The notes beneath the pieces were generated by a model. That model was not told where the DNA came from, did not search any database, and saw nothing but the letters and a program-made list of their open reading frames with translations. The translations under genes were made by a program, and so were the position numbers. Below are positions 10,901 to 21,207 of a DNA stretch of 64,000 nucleotides, one piece after another. Within the stretch, counting starts at the first letter, position 1, and every line of letters begins with the position of its first letter. The stretch comes from Antilocapra americana (lineage: Eukaryota > Chordata > Mammalia > Artiodactyla > Antilocapridae), in NCBI GenBank assembly GCA_007570785.1, contig ML660204.1, forward strand, positions 1,240,001-1,304,000, given 5' to 3'.

Positions 10901-11686
10901 ACAACTCACTTCCATGCTTGGAAGCTCTCCCTGATAGCCAAGCCCTCGAGGGCTCCATGTGAGTGTCCAGAACAAGCCTGGGTGCTAGAAGAGTCTCAGT
11001 AAATCTTCTGTTTACTGTCACCTGGGATGCCCTCCAGGAGGACATTGGTACTACCTTGCCTGGAGAGCATGGGAACCGCTTTGGGAAAAAGAGTCCCAGC
11101 TCTGGGCCCATTTGTTCTTCTGAGAAAGGGAGATAATGGCACAGTGTCCACTTCACGTGGCTGCTGTGAAATCCAAATGTGTTCATCTGTGCAAAACATC
11201 GATCCCAGCTCAGGGCACATAGTAAGGGCTCAATAAATGTTATCTGTTATCATTCTCCAGAGGGTCAAGAAGGCCCATCTGTCTGGCTCAAGTCTCCCCT
11301 TCTTTAGGCCTCTTTCTTCTGACTGGCTTGAACACAAAGGTCCTGAAGGTTCTGTCAGCACCCTCTGCCTCCGGACACAAAGGCCTTAGGAATCTGAGGT
11401 ACAGGCGTCAGGCCCTGAGAACGCTTCGGGGAGGGGGCTACTGTCTTTTCCTGGAGGAACATTGCCCCCCACCAAGGACCAGGATTATGGGAAATGGTTC
11501 AGGGCAGGCCCAGAGCAGCATGGAAGGGACCGGGGGCAGCTTGCAGACTGGACCCCTGCCCCAAGCCTCGTAGTTAGGCAAGGGAAGGCATGTCCACGTC
11601 TTACCAGTGCTTCCTGGGCTGTGGATCCCTCGTATTCCAAGGCCCCCTCTCCTCAGGGTCAAGCTCCAGGCAGCTCTGAAGGACAT
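7792..11686 (-). CDS. COX4I2: Cytochrome c oxidase subunit 4 isoform 2, mitochondrial
   Basis: Nuclear gene for the oxygen-regulated isoform of subunit IV of complex IV in the inner mitochondrial membrane. Coding exons are joined as 11686-11605, 10268-10104, 9295-9164 and 7928-7792. All introns are GT-AG with matching phases. The sum is 516 bases, or 171 residues, the same length as the human protein. Residues 1 to about 25 form a basic presequence (MSFRAAWSLTLRRGG). The conserved matrix-side segment contains PMPEEPFCMELNAEQ and EKEKGSWTQL. One membrane helix lies at about 104-122 (VMGCVFFFSGFTGLLIWW). The C-terminal part ends NPVQGLASRWDYERKEWKK. The cysteine-bearing N-terminal part and the overall match separate it from isoform 1. 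The ATG directly follows a splice acceptor, so the 5' UTR lies in exon 1. No frame damage is seen. Confidence 0.96.
8418..8632 (+). repeat. Bov-tA/A2 SINE in COX4I2 intron 4
   Basis: Nearly full length: 'TTCCCTGGTACCTCAGTTGG', 'GGAAATGGCAACCCACTCCA', ending 'TTAGCGACTAAACCACTACC'. It lies antisense to COX4I2. Confidence 0.85.
8688..8771. repeat. Imperfect inverted repeat enclosing a copy of the COX4I2 3' end
   Basis: The arms at 8688-8704 (GTTTCTTATGCTTCCCC) and 8755-8771 (GGGGGAGCATAAGAAAC) are complementary with one mismatch, around a 50-base spacer. The spacer holds GATGAGAGC, then AGCTTTATTGGGGTTAA, near-identical to the COX4I2 poly(A) region at 7702-7731, including an AATAAA on the minus strand. 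The structure lies within COX4I2 intron 4. Confidence 0.75.
8835..9010 (+). repeat. MIR SINE in COX4I2 intron 4
   Basis: 'TTAAATCCTCACAAGAACCC' and 'CCCATTTTACAGATGAGGGA' are MIR words in sense orientation. Confidence 0.75.
9164..9295 (-). CDS. COX4I2: COX4I2 coding exon 4 (membrane helix)
   Basis: It is 132 bases, with acceptor CCTCCAG and donor GTGAGT. It encodes residues 84-126: LQFHETFAEMNRRSNEWK, then the single membrane span, then WWQRVY. Confidence 0.96.
10104..10268 (-). CDS. COX4I2: COX4I2 coding exon 3
   Basis: It is 165 bases, with acceptor CCCACAG and donor GTAGGT. It encodes residues 29-82, including the conserved YPMPEEPFC and KEKEKGSWTQLSHAEKVA. Phase 1 at both ends matches its neighbours. 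Confidence 0.95.
10335..10520 (+). repeat. MIR SINE in COX4I2 intron 2
   Basis: 'GCACTTATTGAGCACTTAAA' and 'CATCTTACAGAGGAAGCAAC' fit a diverged MIR. Confidence 0.7.
11605..11686 (-). CDS. COX4I2: COX4I2 coding exon 2 (presequence)
   Basis: The acceptor AG is at 11688-11687, so the ATG is the first codon of the exon. The donor is GTAAGA. It encodes residues 1-27 plus the first base of Ala28. The region is basic and lacks acidic residues, as expected for a mitochondrial targeting peptide. Confidence 0.92.
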
Positions 11687-12335
11687 CTGGGGCGTGGTTT
11701 GGGGTGAGTCCTGCCCTCACGTTGCCCTCTGCCTTTCCCCTCAGAACCCAGACAGAGACACACGGTTTACACAGGTGTGGTGACTGAGAAGGGCATTGTC
11801 TCCAGGATATCAAGGTCATCTCCAGCCCCTACCCTCTTCTAAGTTTGTATGATATACCTATGGGGGTAGATGGGGGTTCTAAACATTTGGAGCCCCCTTC
11901 TGGGGCCTTAGTTTGCCATCTGAGAAGTGGGACGAGGCCTAAATCTTAAGTCAGGGCCTGAACAGTTTGAATCTGGGAGCCTCGGTTCCCATTCCAGCCT
12001 CAGCTCACAGTAGGTGGCTAGCTTAGACAAGCTCCCTCAGCTGTTTGCCCCCCAGAGGAAACAGGGTGGGAGTTCAGGTCGGGAGGGAGCAGTTCCTGGG
12101 ATAACTGTCCTGCTACAGGGCCATCTGCCAAGGTCTCCTGCAGATGGCTTGCCCCCGCCCCCCGCCATAATTGGTTGCCTACGTGCCTGGAAAGCCTGCT
12201 CTGCTGGACCTGGTGGGAGAGGGGGACAGGCGAGCCCAACCCCCCCATCCCCAGGGAAAATCAGGATTTGGCATCCTGGGATGAAGGGGGTGGACAGTGA
12301 GGAGGAGATTTAGAGGGGGACAAAGACCAAACTGG

Positions 12336-12625
12336 GTCAGAGGCAGGAAAAGGGGCACACATCTGGGGAGAAGAGGGTATCCCACTTCTGGAAACTGAAA
12401 GGACCACTACATCTAGAGAAAGAGAAAGGCACCCAAAAATTAGAGACAGGGTAGGGTGTACCATATGTGGCAAGTGGACAGACACCCCACATCTGGAAAG
12501 GAAGGGTTCCCCATCAGTGGTAAGTGGGTGACAGAGCCCCACCTGTAGGGAAAGGGAAGGAGTAATCTACATTTGAGGAAAGAGATAGTGCCCCATATGT
12601 GGAAGAGAAAAATTCCCCTCACCCT
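12336..12625. repeat. Degenerate minisatellite of about 26-base units in COX4I2 intron 1
   Basis: About ten to eleven loose copies of a unit like 'CCCCACATCTGGAAAGGAA' follow each other. E-box words (CANNTG) recur at 12360, 12462, 12490, 12540, 12570 and 12594. The steps are close to multiples of 24-30 bases. The array ends about 140 bases downstream of exon 1 in the transcribed direction. Confidence 0.65.
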
Positions 12626-12765
12626 TGAGCTGCCAGTAGCCCCCAGCCCCCAGATCCTTCTCCATAGCAGCGACCCCACGGGCCCTGGCGAGGTGATGAA
12701 AGCCAGAGTCCCAGCCACATCCCCCACCGGGCCATGTTGGGGAGGGCCCCCAGCCACTCACTCAC

Positions 12766-12830
12766 CTCGCAGCTTGGAGGGAGCCAGAACCCGACCCAGG
12801 TCTGCAGAGCAAGCAACAGAGAACAGGCTG
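12766..12830 (-). other. COX4I2: COX4I2 non-coding exon 1 (predicted)
   Basis: A strong donor (GCGAG then GTGAGTGAG on the minus strand) defines the 3' end at 12766. Splicing to the acceptor at 11688-11687 places the ATG straight after GCGAG, with a purine at -3. The 5' end is not fixed by sequence. It should lie between here and the promoter element at 12897-12909. There is no TATA box, which suits a GC-rich promoter. Confidence 0.65.
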
Positions 12831-12839
12831 TGGAGGGAC

Positions 12840-12970
12840 CAGATCGCTGGCGCCTGCCCCGGGCCCGCCCCACAGCCTTCCCCAGGGCCGCCCCCGCGTG
12901 GGAACGTCCTGCCTGCGAGCGCCCAGCTCGCGTCCCTGGGGGCTCCCACCCACAGCCTGGGGAGAGGGAT
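12840..12970 (-). promoter_or_regulatory. COX4I2: COX4I2 GC-rich promoter
   Basis: A CpG-dense block with GC-box-like GGGGCGGGCC on the minus strand lies directly upstream of predicted exon 1. It includes the oxygen-responsive element. Confidence 0.65.
12897..12909 (-). promoter_or_regulatory. COX4I2: Oxygen-responsive element (ORE) of COX4I2
   Basis: The minus strand reads GGACGTTCCCACG, an exact match as I recall it to the 13-base element described for mammalian COX4I2, active at low-normal oxygen. Its other strand contains TGGGAA, the core site of RBPJ, which is reported to act here with CHCHD2 and CXXC5. Confidence 0.85.
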
Positions 12971-13049
12971 TGCACAGTGACACTGACACCATGCCTCAAT
13001 TTCCCTGCCCATTGGGATCCGGCCTCTGGAGACCACCAGCTGATAGAGC

Positions 13050-15060
13050 CCTGGGTCCAGCCAGCTGTGTTTTCTGGGCTGGCCCAGCCCTCTGAGTCCG
13101 GTTGTCCTGGGAGCTGGATCTTCTTGCCTTCACACTTCTGCTCACTGCTGTTTCTTCTACCTGGAATCCTCTCAGAGGGCTTTTGAGGACCCAAGTCTTG
13201 CCAACTTTCCAGCGCAGACCCAATGCTTCCTGGGGCAGGAAGCTACAAGCATCTAGAATTTGGGGATGGCCTGTGGTATACCATCTGGCACTCATGCCCC
13301 CAGTCACAATGACAGGTGAAAACCCCTCCCTCTGAGGTTCAGCCCTTAGCCATGTGACCTTTAACAAATGGCTAAACCTCCCTGAGTTTCTTTGTGTAAA
13401 GATGAAATATGTCAATAGAAAAGCATCAGGCACATTTATTCCAGGACTATTTATTAAGACCTGTTAGAGCTGGCATTGTTGTCTACTGTTTAAACGTGTG
13501 AGGATTTAGAGATAAACAAAACTGAACACAGTCCTTGCCATTATAGGGCTTACAATCTAGTTCCAAGTAGAGAGAGGCCTGGGAAAAGACCCAAAGGCAG
13601 AAAAACACAGATGTGTTCATAGAATAAAGAGAGACCATCGTGGTCAGATTATAATGGGCAAAGGAGAAAGTTGGAGAGAGATTGGAACACCAAGAAGAGC
13701 TTCGGAAGTCATGGTATGGATCTCAGATTTTATTTTAAAGATGAGAGGCCAACAAAGGTAAAAGGGGGAGTAATTGGTTGTTGAAGCAAAACATGAGTTC
13801 AGTAAATGCGGCTTGGGATTGTTAGAATACTGATGCTGGACTGATGGGTGAAGGCTGTGAGTCCCTTCTATGGCCTGGGACCAGAGCTTTCTAGGTGTCC
13901 AAGCTCTGGTCCAGTGAGGTGTGCCAAGGACCCACCCATCCATCAGGGTTCCTATAGCCCAGTGAGGCCATAGAGACCCACTCTAGCCACTGCCTGGAAG
14001 AAGTGGCTTACTGCTCCAGAGACAGATGAGCCTTGAAAAGAGAGACCCTACAGTGGGCAGGATGCAGGCCACCTCCTTTCTGGGAGATGAGAAGGCAGTG
14101 TCGTAGTCTCCCAGCGCCCAGGATTGGCCCTGCTTACTCCTGGGGACTGCTGCTCCCTCTTCCCTGTGATCAAGGGGATTCCAGAGTTGAGAGAACCCCA
14201 AGAGGATCACCTCTCCCCTTGGATGCTGTCCAGGATGTCCTGAAGAGTAGGCCTAAGGACAGAAGAAGACCTGCCTTCGGGCAGCCTGAGGAGGATACAC
14301 TTGGAGTCTCATCAGAACTTTCCGGGCTGGTTGCACTGGAGTGGCTGATGTGTGAGTGGCAGCTCCATTACTGCCTTGATGGCGACCAAGCAGTACCATA
14401 TCTGAGCCTCAGTTTCCCCAGAGCCCACAGGCCTCCCAAGAGAAGTCATCTAGAGAATGCGACCCTCTGTTCTCCTCTACCATCTCCCACTCCCGCCTCT
14501 GTGGGAACTCTAGTCTCCAGATGTGGGGTGATGCTGTGACAAAGAACATCTGTTTGGGAAGCTGGCCCCAGGGCTGAGGGTGATGGGGTGATGGCAGGCT
14601 CCAGGCGGCTCAAGGTTGACATAGGGCAGCAGGACCATATGGGGGGTGATGCCTAGCAGTGACTCAAGGCCTGGAATCTGGGAATAGTCAGACTCTTCCA
14701 TAAAACAGATCACTCAGAGGTGTCAGGGCCAGGGAGTAGGAGTCTTCCCTGGGAACCTTGGTGGGCACAAGGCAGGCTCCAGGTAGAGTATTACAGCCCA
14801 CTCAGGGCAAGGGGTCCTCGATGCAAATGCAGGCTGGGATTTTGGAAACAGCAGGAATGGAAGCCGGTGGAGCCCACACTACAGAAAGGAAGAGCTCTCA
14901 CTCACTTGATCAGATTCAGGGAGCCCCTGAGATTCTGCCCAGACACAAAGACCTGAGCCACGATCTCAGTATCCCATTGGTACGACCCTCTCCCCTCGCC
15001 CAATTCAGACTTCATGCAGGACCACCTTCATTCTCCCAGCCCAGAGGAGATACCGAGAAA
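13050..15060. other. Intergenic DNA upstream of COX4I2
   Basis: No gene is supported. A MIR-like piece lies near 13335-13420. An old interspersed repeat spans about 13440-13900, of the family with 'CAGTCCTTGCCATTATAGGG' and 'CTTACAATCTAG'. The remainder looks unique. Confidence 0.5.
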
Positions 15061-15339
15061 GCACCCGAATGCGAAAGTAGGAAGAGCTGTTGTGTTGGAC
15101 AAAGCGGGGCGGACTAGTATTCCCAGCCCCAGGGGAGCTCCTGGAGCCGTTTGACCATGGGGAGCCTGGGACAAGGCCAAGGACTGGGGGGGAGATGGCG
15201 GGTAGCCGGAGCCTTAGAGTAGGAGTGGACGGGGTTTATCCTTAGGGGCCGGGACTGCGAGTTAGAGGGGGGCCAGGGAAGAGCAGGGACGGTGGCACTA
15301 AGTGGGTGGGGCCATCTGGGCCCGAGGGAGGGGCCAGTG

Positions 15340-15550
15340 AACAGAGAGGCGTGGTCACGACAAAGCCGATCTCCATCCTTCTCTCCAGCTGGAATGCCGG
15401 CTGACGCGCCAACTCCCAGCAGACACTGTAATTCCGGAACACTGAGGCTTTCAGGGCCCCGGCCGGCTCCGGGCAGCAGCGCAGACTCGGAGATCGTCGC
15501 TCGAAGACCCGCAGATACACCAGGAAGCAGTCCAGACAGCGCTTCTTCAA
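15340..15550 (-). CDS. Possible coding exon of an unidentified gene (downstream exon)
   Basis: After CCTGTCCACAG the minus strand stays open and reads LKKRCLDCFLVYLRVFERR, later SVFRNYSVCWELARQPAFQ. Codon third positions are strongly G/C. The open frame runs on to about 15242. The overlapping plus-strand frame looks less protein-like. No end signal is certain and I know no matching family. It could also be a chance frame in GC-rich DNA. Confidence 0.25.
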
Positions 15551-16512
15551 CTGTGGACAGGCGGGCCGGGTCAGAACCGACGCCGAACCAGGGCTACCAG
15601 GGGGAGAGTCGCTAGTGGCGGGTTTCCTGGCCCTAGGAAAGACCCACGTGGTGCAATCGGAAGCAGGTAAACGCCCTTGGCTGGATTTCATTGGGACCGG
15701 TGGCCTGGAAGATGGAAACCTCCTTCAGGCAGGTCTGATGTTTCTGCACCACATCTGGGGCGTGAAATGCTTAGATGTTCAACCGGAAGAGCAATTCCTC
15801 TCAGAGTTGCAGGGGAGATGTTTGAGGCCGACCCCAAGGGACCATGAGGTTGTCACTCATGGCCCCTTGGCCCCACCCACAAGCGGCCTTTATTCCAGGT
15901 CCCGCCACCTGTCTTGTCACTCACACTACTCACCTACGCCCGTCGTCCCCTCCCTTCTTCCCCGTCCTGGAGCTGCCAGTCATCCTTCCCTGGTCTCTCG
16001 GGCAGTCTTCGTGCCCGCTCTTCTGGACTCTACCTAGTAGGCTAGCATTCCACCATCTCCAGCCCTGTCCCAGCCGCGTCATTTATCCCTGGAGGTGCCC
16101 GGCTCGCCTAGCTTAGCCCGCCCGCCTAGCCCGCCCCTGCCCTGAGGCTCGTCCTCAATCGCTCAGCCCTGGGCCAGCCCCTTGCCCAGTCCGTCATTCT
16201 GGCACTGCCTTCCCAAGACTCGCTAAACCCTCGCCCTGGCTCCTGCCTTGTTCTTTCGGTCATCTGTGGTACCGCCCTCTCCCTAGCCCTGCCCTCACTG
16301 CAGTCTCCGAAGCACGCGCCAGTCACGCCCCCACCCTGTCAGCCACTCAGCCCCGCCCCCAACCCCCCACTTCCTTCCCCTAGATCCGCCCCCGAGGCCC
16401 TGCAAGGCCATTCCCCTCGGGTGTGCGCCCGCTCGCGCCTCCCGCGATCTGTCCCACCGGCCCGCCCTGTTGATCCCCCGGGCCTACAGACTGCTCAGGT
16501 CCTTCCCCCCAC

Positions 16513-16589
16513 CAGGTGGTCCTTGAGGTGCAAGCTGGAGACCCCACGTTTCAGGCGATCGCGGAAGCAGAGTAGGCGAAGGCGTTCCC
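16513..16589 (-). CDS. Possible coding exon of an unidentified gene (upstream exon)
   Basis: On the minus strand an acceptor-like CTCCGATAG is followed by an open frame reading GERLRLLCFRDRLKRG then VSSLHLKDHL. A weak donor GTGGGG follows. Codons end mostly in G or C. The phase at its 3' end matches the candidate exon at 15550. I do not recognise the protein family. No start codon is visible in the exon, so an upstream exon would be needed. This is a hypothesis. Confidence 0.25.
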
Positions 16590-16862
16590 CTATCGGAGCA
16601 CAGAGGCCCTCACATTCTGACCGCAGGAAGGGCACTCGAACTCGCCTTGGTCAAGGAGATGGGGCGTGGGGGTGGCGTTTGGTCAGAACTTGATGCATTG
16701 GAATCCCGGGGCCTAGGCTCCTGGGTCCTCATCACCACCACCTGTGACCTGGGCAGGTGTATACAAACGACAGGCAAAGGACCCTGAGCGCTTTGAGGCA
16801 GTGAAACTATTAGAGGCAGTGAAACTGAGGCTTGGGAAGCCCACTTCTGGGCTTCTAGTCCC

Positions 16863-17012
16863 AGATCCTGGAGAAGGCAATGGCACCCCACTCCAGTTTT
16901 CTTGCCTGGAAAACCCCATGGACAGAGGAGCCTGGTGGGCTGCAGTCTGTGGGGTGGCTAAGAGTCGGACATAACCGAAGCAACTTAGCAGCAGCAGCAG
17001 CAGTCCTAGATC
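16863..17012 (+). repeat. Truncated Bov-A2 SINE with (CAG)n tail
   Basis: It begins at 'CCTGGAGAAGGCAATGGCAC' and ends in a CAGCAGCAGCAGCAG run at about 16988-17002. The tRNA-like head is missing. Confidence 0.85.
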
Positions 17013-17152
17013 CATCCTCTGCTGGTTTTAGCCCCCTTCCTGACTGCCTCCATGGCCTTGGTTTCCACATTTTTATAATGCCAATCACACCCAAGCTCTG
17101 TTTGGGGACCAGGAGGGTGAATGAGATGGTCTAAGTGGGGGCTTCTCTGAGA

Positions 17153-17665
17153 GGCAGTGACAAATATAGACAGCCTACTAAAAAGCAGATATTTCCCAAC
17201 AAATATCCGTATAGTCAAAGCTATGGTTTTTCCAATAGTCATGTATGGATGTGAGAGCTGGACCATAGGGAAAGCTGAATGCCAAAGAATCGATGCTTTT
17301 GAACTGTGGTGTTGGAGAAGACTCTTGAGGGTCCCTTGGACTGCAAGGAGATCCATCCAGTCCATCCTAAAGGAAACCACTCCTGAATATTCTTTGAAAG
17401 GACTGATGCTGAAGCTGAAACGCCAATACTTAGGCCACTTGATGCGAAGAACTGACTCACTGGAAAAGACCCTGATGATGGGAAAGATTGAAGGCAGGAA
17501 AAGAAGGGGACGACAGGACAAGATGGTTGGTGGCATCATTGACTCAAAGGACATGAGTTTGAGCAAGCTCTGGGAGTTGGTGATGGACAGGGAAGCCTGG
17601 CAAGCTGCAGTCCATGCGGTTACAAAGAGTCAGACATGACTGAGTGAACGAACTGAGCTGAAAGT
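17153..17665 (+). mobile_element. BovB LINE 3' end, ORF2 C-terminal remnant
   Basis: A 160-codon open frame carries the BovB C-terminal words MYGCESWTIGKAE, DAFELWCWRRLLRVPWTARR and MGKIEGRKRRGRQD. It ends with the usual 'TGACTGAGTGAACGAACTGA' tail. Only the 3' end is present, so it cannot move by itself. Confidence 0.9.
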
Positions 17666-18995
17666 GGGGCTTCTCTGAGAGGCATCCATGGCTGTGACAT
17701 ATAAGCCAAGCGCTTATGGAGCTATGGGCAGTGTGGACATTGCCTTGAGGTCCAGCCCAGTGCTCTGCTCTGACCACCAGAGAACAGTCCAATGTGGCAA
17801 AGGGCTGTAGCAGTGGGATCCTGGTGGTGCAGGGTGTCAAATCAACTCCAGGGTAACCATTGGTCCCTTCAGATCCCAGTGGATCTGGGATCCACACTAA
17901 TGTGGAATGGTCTTCAGCTTCTGTTCCTGATCTTCCAGGGCCTTCTGTACCACAGGCCGAACGGAGGGTGCCCAGGGCAGGGCATAAGGGCCCCTGTCCA
18001 TGTCCAGAACCCAAACTCACCAGTCTCATGGTCATGGGGATTGGCCCCCTCATGTGGCCTGGCCTTTGTGGGGACAGCCTCTTGGCATCCTTTAGCTTCC
18101 ATTACCACTCACTGGCCTTCCAGTAATCTCCTTAACCTGATATTTAAGGTTCCCTCTGCCAAACTCCACAAACAGAGCCTCCTCGTCAACTTCTCCTCTC
18201 TCCCTTCACACTCCAGGCACGCTGTCCTTCAGTTCTTGGAACACACTCCACTCTTGCCCATGGCAGGGCCTTTGTAACTGCACCTCCCTCTGCCAAAATG
18301 CTCCTCTCAAGAGTAAGACTCATTTATTCCCACTTGCATGTTTCCACGCGAGAAGGCCTTACTGGAGCAACACACCTCACTTCTCACCCGCAGACTTGGC
18401 TATGGTCTACAAACAAGCGTCTTGATTATTGTGGCTTTAACAGAATCTCCAATTCCACATGCTCTCTTTACAAGGTGACCTGGACCCTCTTGTTATCAAA
18501 TGGTGGCATCTGTGTCCCCATTCCCAGAAGCCGAAGGCACCTTTTTGACAGCCTTAAACAAAGGATATGGTAAAAGTGATGCTCTGTGACTTCCAAAGCT
18601 GGATCATAAGATGCCATGGGCTCTCTCAGGATACTTTCTCTTAAAACGTAGCCACCGTGCCATGAGGAAGCCAAATTAACCCATGTGGAGAGAACATGTG
18701 GAGAAGTCATATGTCAGTGGTCTGACTGCAGCCCAGCTGAGGTGCCAGTCTACAGCCTTCTAGCCATGTACATCTTCAGACAATCCCAGTCCCTAGCCAC
18801 CAAGTCCCCTTGAGCCATTGCATCTTCCCAGCTAAGGTCCCAGACATCACGGGACACCTCTGCTGTGACCTTTCTGAATTCCTGACCCATAGCATCCATT
18901 AACATCAGACAGCTGTTTTACACACTGTTTTCAGGTGGCTTGTCATGCAACAGTAGTAACTGGAACCCTAACCAAATGTTGTTTGGAATCAGGAT
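17666..18995. other. Intergenic DNA with an L2 fragment
   Basis: No gene is seen. L2-like sense sequence lies at about 18110-18350 (words such as 'GGCAGGGCCTTTGTAACTGC'). The rest is unassigned. Confidence 0.5.
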
Positions 18996-18996
18996 T

Positions 18997-19197
18997 TGCT
19001 GTTCAGTCACTAAGTTTTGTCTGACTCTTGGCAACCCCATGGACTATAGCACACCAGGCTCCTCCGTCCAGGGATTTCCCAGGCAAGAATACTGGAGTAG
19101 ATCACCATTCCCTTCTCCAGGGGATCTTCCAGACCCAGGGATCAAACCCAGGTCTTTTGCATTGCAGGTAGATTCTTTACTGTGGGAGAGACCACGG
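18997..19197 (-). repeat. Bov-A2-type SINE
   Basis: Reverse orientation: 'GTTCAGTCACTAAGTTTTGT', 'CAGGCAAGAATACTGGAGTA', 'GACCCAGGGATCAAACCCAG', ending at the head near 'TTTACTGTGGGAGA'. Confidence 0.85.
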
Positions 19198-21140
19198 TTT
19201 CTTGAATCTGTAAATTTAAGTTTTTTACCAAATTTGAGAATTTTTAAGGCATCTTTTAATTTTTTTTTGCATCTTAAAGGGTACAGAAATGACATGCATA
19301 TTAAATCTTTGGATTTTTTCCCACATGTCTGTAAGTCTGTTCAGTTTTTAATATATTCTCTCCTCTTTAGATTGGACCACTTCTGTTGATCTAGCTTCAG
19401 GTTTATTGAGTCTTTCCTTTGTCACCTCTCTTTTCTATTGAGACTATCCTGTGAATTTTTAAGGTCTGAGATATTGTATTTCTTACGTTCTAAAATTGTC
19501 ATTTGGTCATTTGACCTTTTGGGGATTTTTTTTAGTATAATTCAATGATTCTTTTGAAAATCATTTTGTTAAGGTATAATTGACATACAGAAAGTTACAG
19601 ATATTAAAAAAAAAGAAAGTTATAGATATTTAATGTATGCGACTTGATGAGTTTGAAGATAAGTATGCACCCCTGAAACCTTCGCCACAATAATCAAGGC
19701 CATAAATTTATCCATCACCTCCAAAAGTTTCCTCCTGTCCTCTCCCCCAAAACTATTGATTTCCTTATTGTGGTAAGAGCGATTAACATAAGATCTACCC
19801 ATTCAGCAAGTCTTTAAGTATACAAACCAATATTAACTACAGGTCCTGTGCTGTGCAGCCCTCCAGAACTTGTTGGTCTTGTGTAATGAGGCTTTGTACC
19901 TTTTGACTAACACTGCCTGTTTTTTGGTCTTTTTTAATGTTTTTTAATTCTCTGCTGAGAACGTCTGTTTTCCCATTCATTCTAAAGTATCCATTTCCCC
20001 CTCACAACGTAGTTATAATAGCAGCTTTGAAGTCTCTCTCTGACAATCCCAACATCTGGGTCTTTTCATGGCTGGAATCTACTGATTGTCTTTTGCTTTG
20101 AGAATTGGTTGGATGTGCCTTATTTCGTATTGTATCCTGGACATTTTCAATATTATCTTATGAGACTTTAGGTACTGGTAAAATCCTCTTGATTTTTTTT
20201 TTTAAGTAGTAGGCAAAGCTGGATAGGTTCAGACTGCGTGTTCTTTGTCAACTTCTACAGGCAGTTATTCTAACATCAGTCTTGCTTTCAAAGCTTTCCT
20301 ATGTGGTTTGGTTCTGCCTGATGTAAAGGTTAGTCTGGGACTTGGACAGTGGTTTACATGGTGTCAATATTCAAAAGATTTTCTCACCCTTCTTAAGGTG
20401 TCTTCCACACAGGCTCAGCCTGGGGATTCTGAGCCCAGGACTTGTGCTGGTTCAACACAGAACTGGAGGATTTCCTTCATCTGTTCTCTTGTCACCAGGA
20501 CTGTATGTGCATTCTCTGGCTCCACAGGCCTGTTTTTCTGGCCCTCTGGTCAGAAATACGAAGTTCTTTCAGAATTCTAACCACTAGCCATACAATTCCT
20601 CACCACTGGGCTTACCCTCGGGGCAAAGCATCACAAAACCAAAAGACAGAAAAACGAAGATTTGCCTCACACCATTTACACTCAGCGGTTCTTTTCCAAG
20701 TCCTTTCCTCCAGGGAGTGGGTTTATTCAGACTTTACACTCAATGGCATTGGAACTGTAGAACAGACTGGGGCTGCCCTACAGCAGGGCTAGTTGAGAGC
20801 AATGATTAAATAAAAATAATAACAAGGAGTTTCGTTACACTCTCCAGCTTCTGGAGGTCCATTTTCCCTCTTCTCTGACCAGAATGCTGGGCTTCTCTGT
20901 GGGAGTGTGTGCTGCCTGTATCAAGTGTGCAGTTTCCTGATTTAAAGTATCCTGGGTCTAAGCAAGAAGATACAGGAAAAAAATTTACCAGGAAACTCAC
21001 TACCAGGTGAGTTTCCACTCACCTGCTTTGTAGGTTATTCTTCAAATTTTGACTTTTCACTCCAATCTGCTCTCTTTTATTTACTTTATCATGTTTTTTC
21101 GTAAGTGTTGCTTTTTTAAAAAAAATTATCCAGAGTTTTA
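19198..21140 (-). repeat. Old L1 fragments (antisense 3' region)
   Basis: AT-rich DNA with L1 3'-UTR words in antisense: 'TTAAGGTATAATTGACATAC' near 19570 and 'CAATCCCAACATCTGGGTCT' near 20044. The segments between 20250 and 21000 are less certain. Confidence 0.5.
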
Positions 21141-21207
21141 GTTATAACCAGTGGGAGAGATGGACTGTAGGAGGCTTATTTTAGCTTAGCCTTTATTCTC
21201 CCTTTTT

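Larger units (their letters stand above)
15060..16700. promoter_or_regulatory. CpG-dense block upstream of COX4I2
   Basis: The CpG density is clearly higher than in the flanks, with GGGCGG-type GC boxes. Neither COX4I2 nor ID1 starts here. It could be the promoter of an unrecognised transcript or an alternative COX4I2 start. Confidence 0.55.

Noticed and set aside
12336..12625. CRISPR-like array
   Set aside because: The units are degenerate and have no constant repeat with unique spacers. This is vertebrate DNA.
12619..13194. 191-codon minus frame across COX4I2 exon 1
   Set aside because: It covers the promoter, the exon 1 donor and part of intron 1, which conflicts with the well-supported gene structure. 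Composition is that of GC-rich chance frames.
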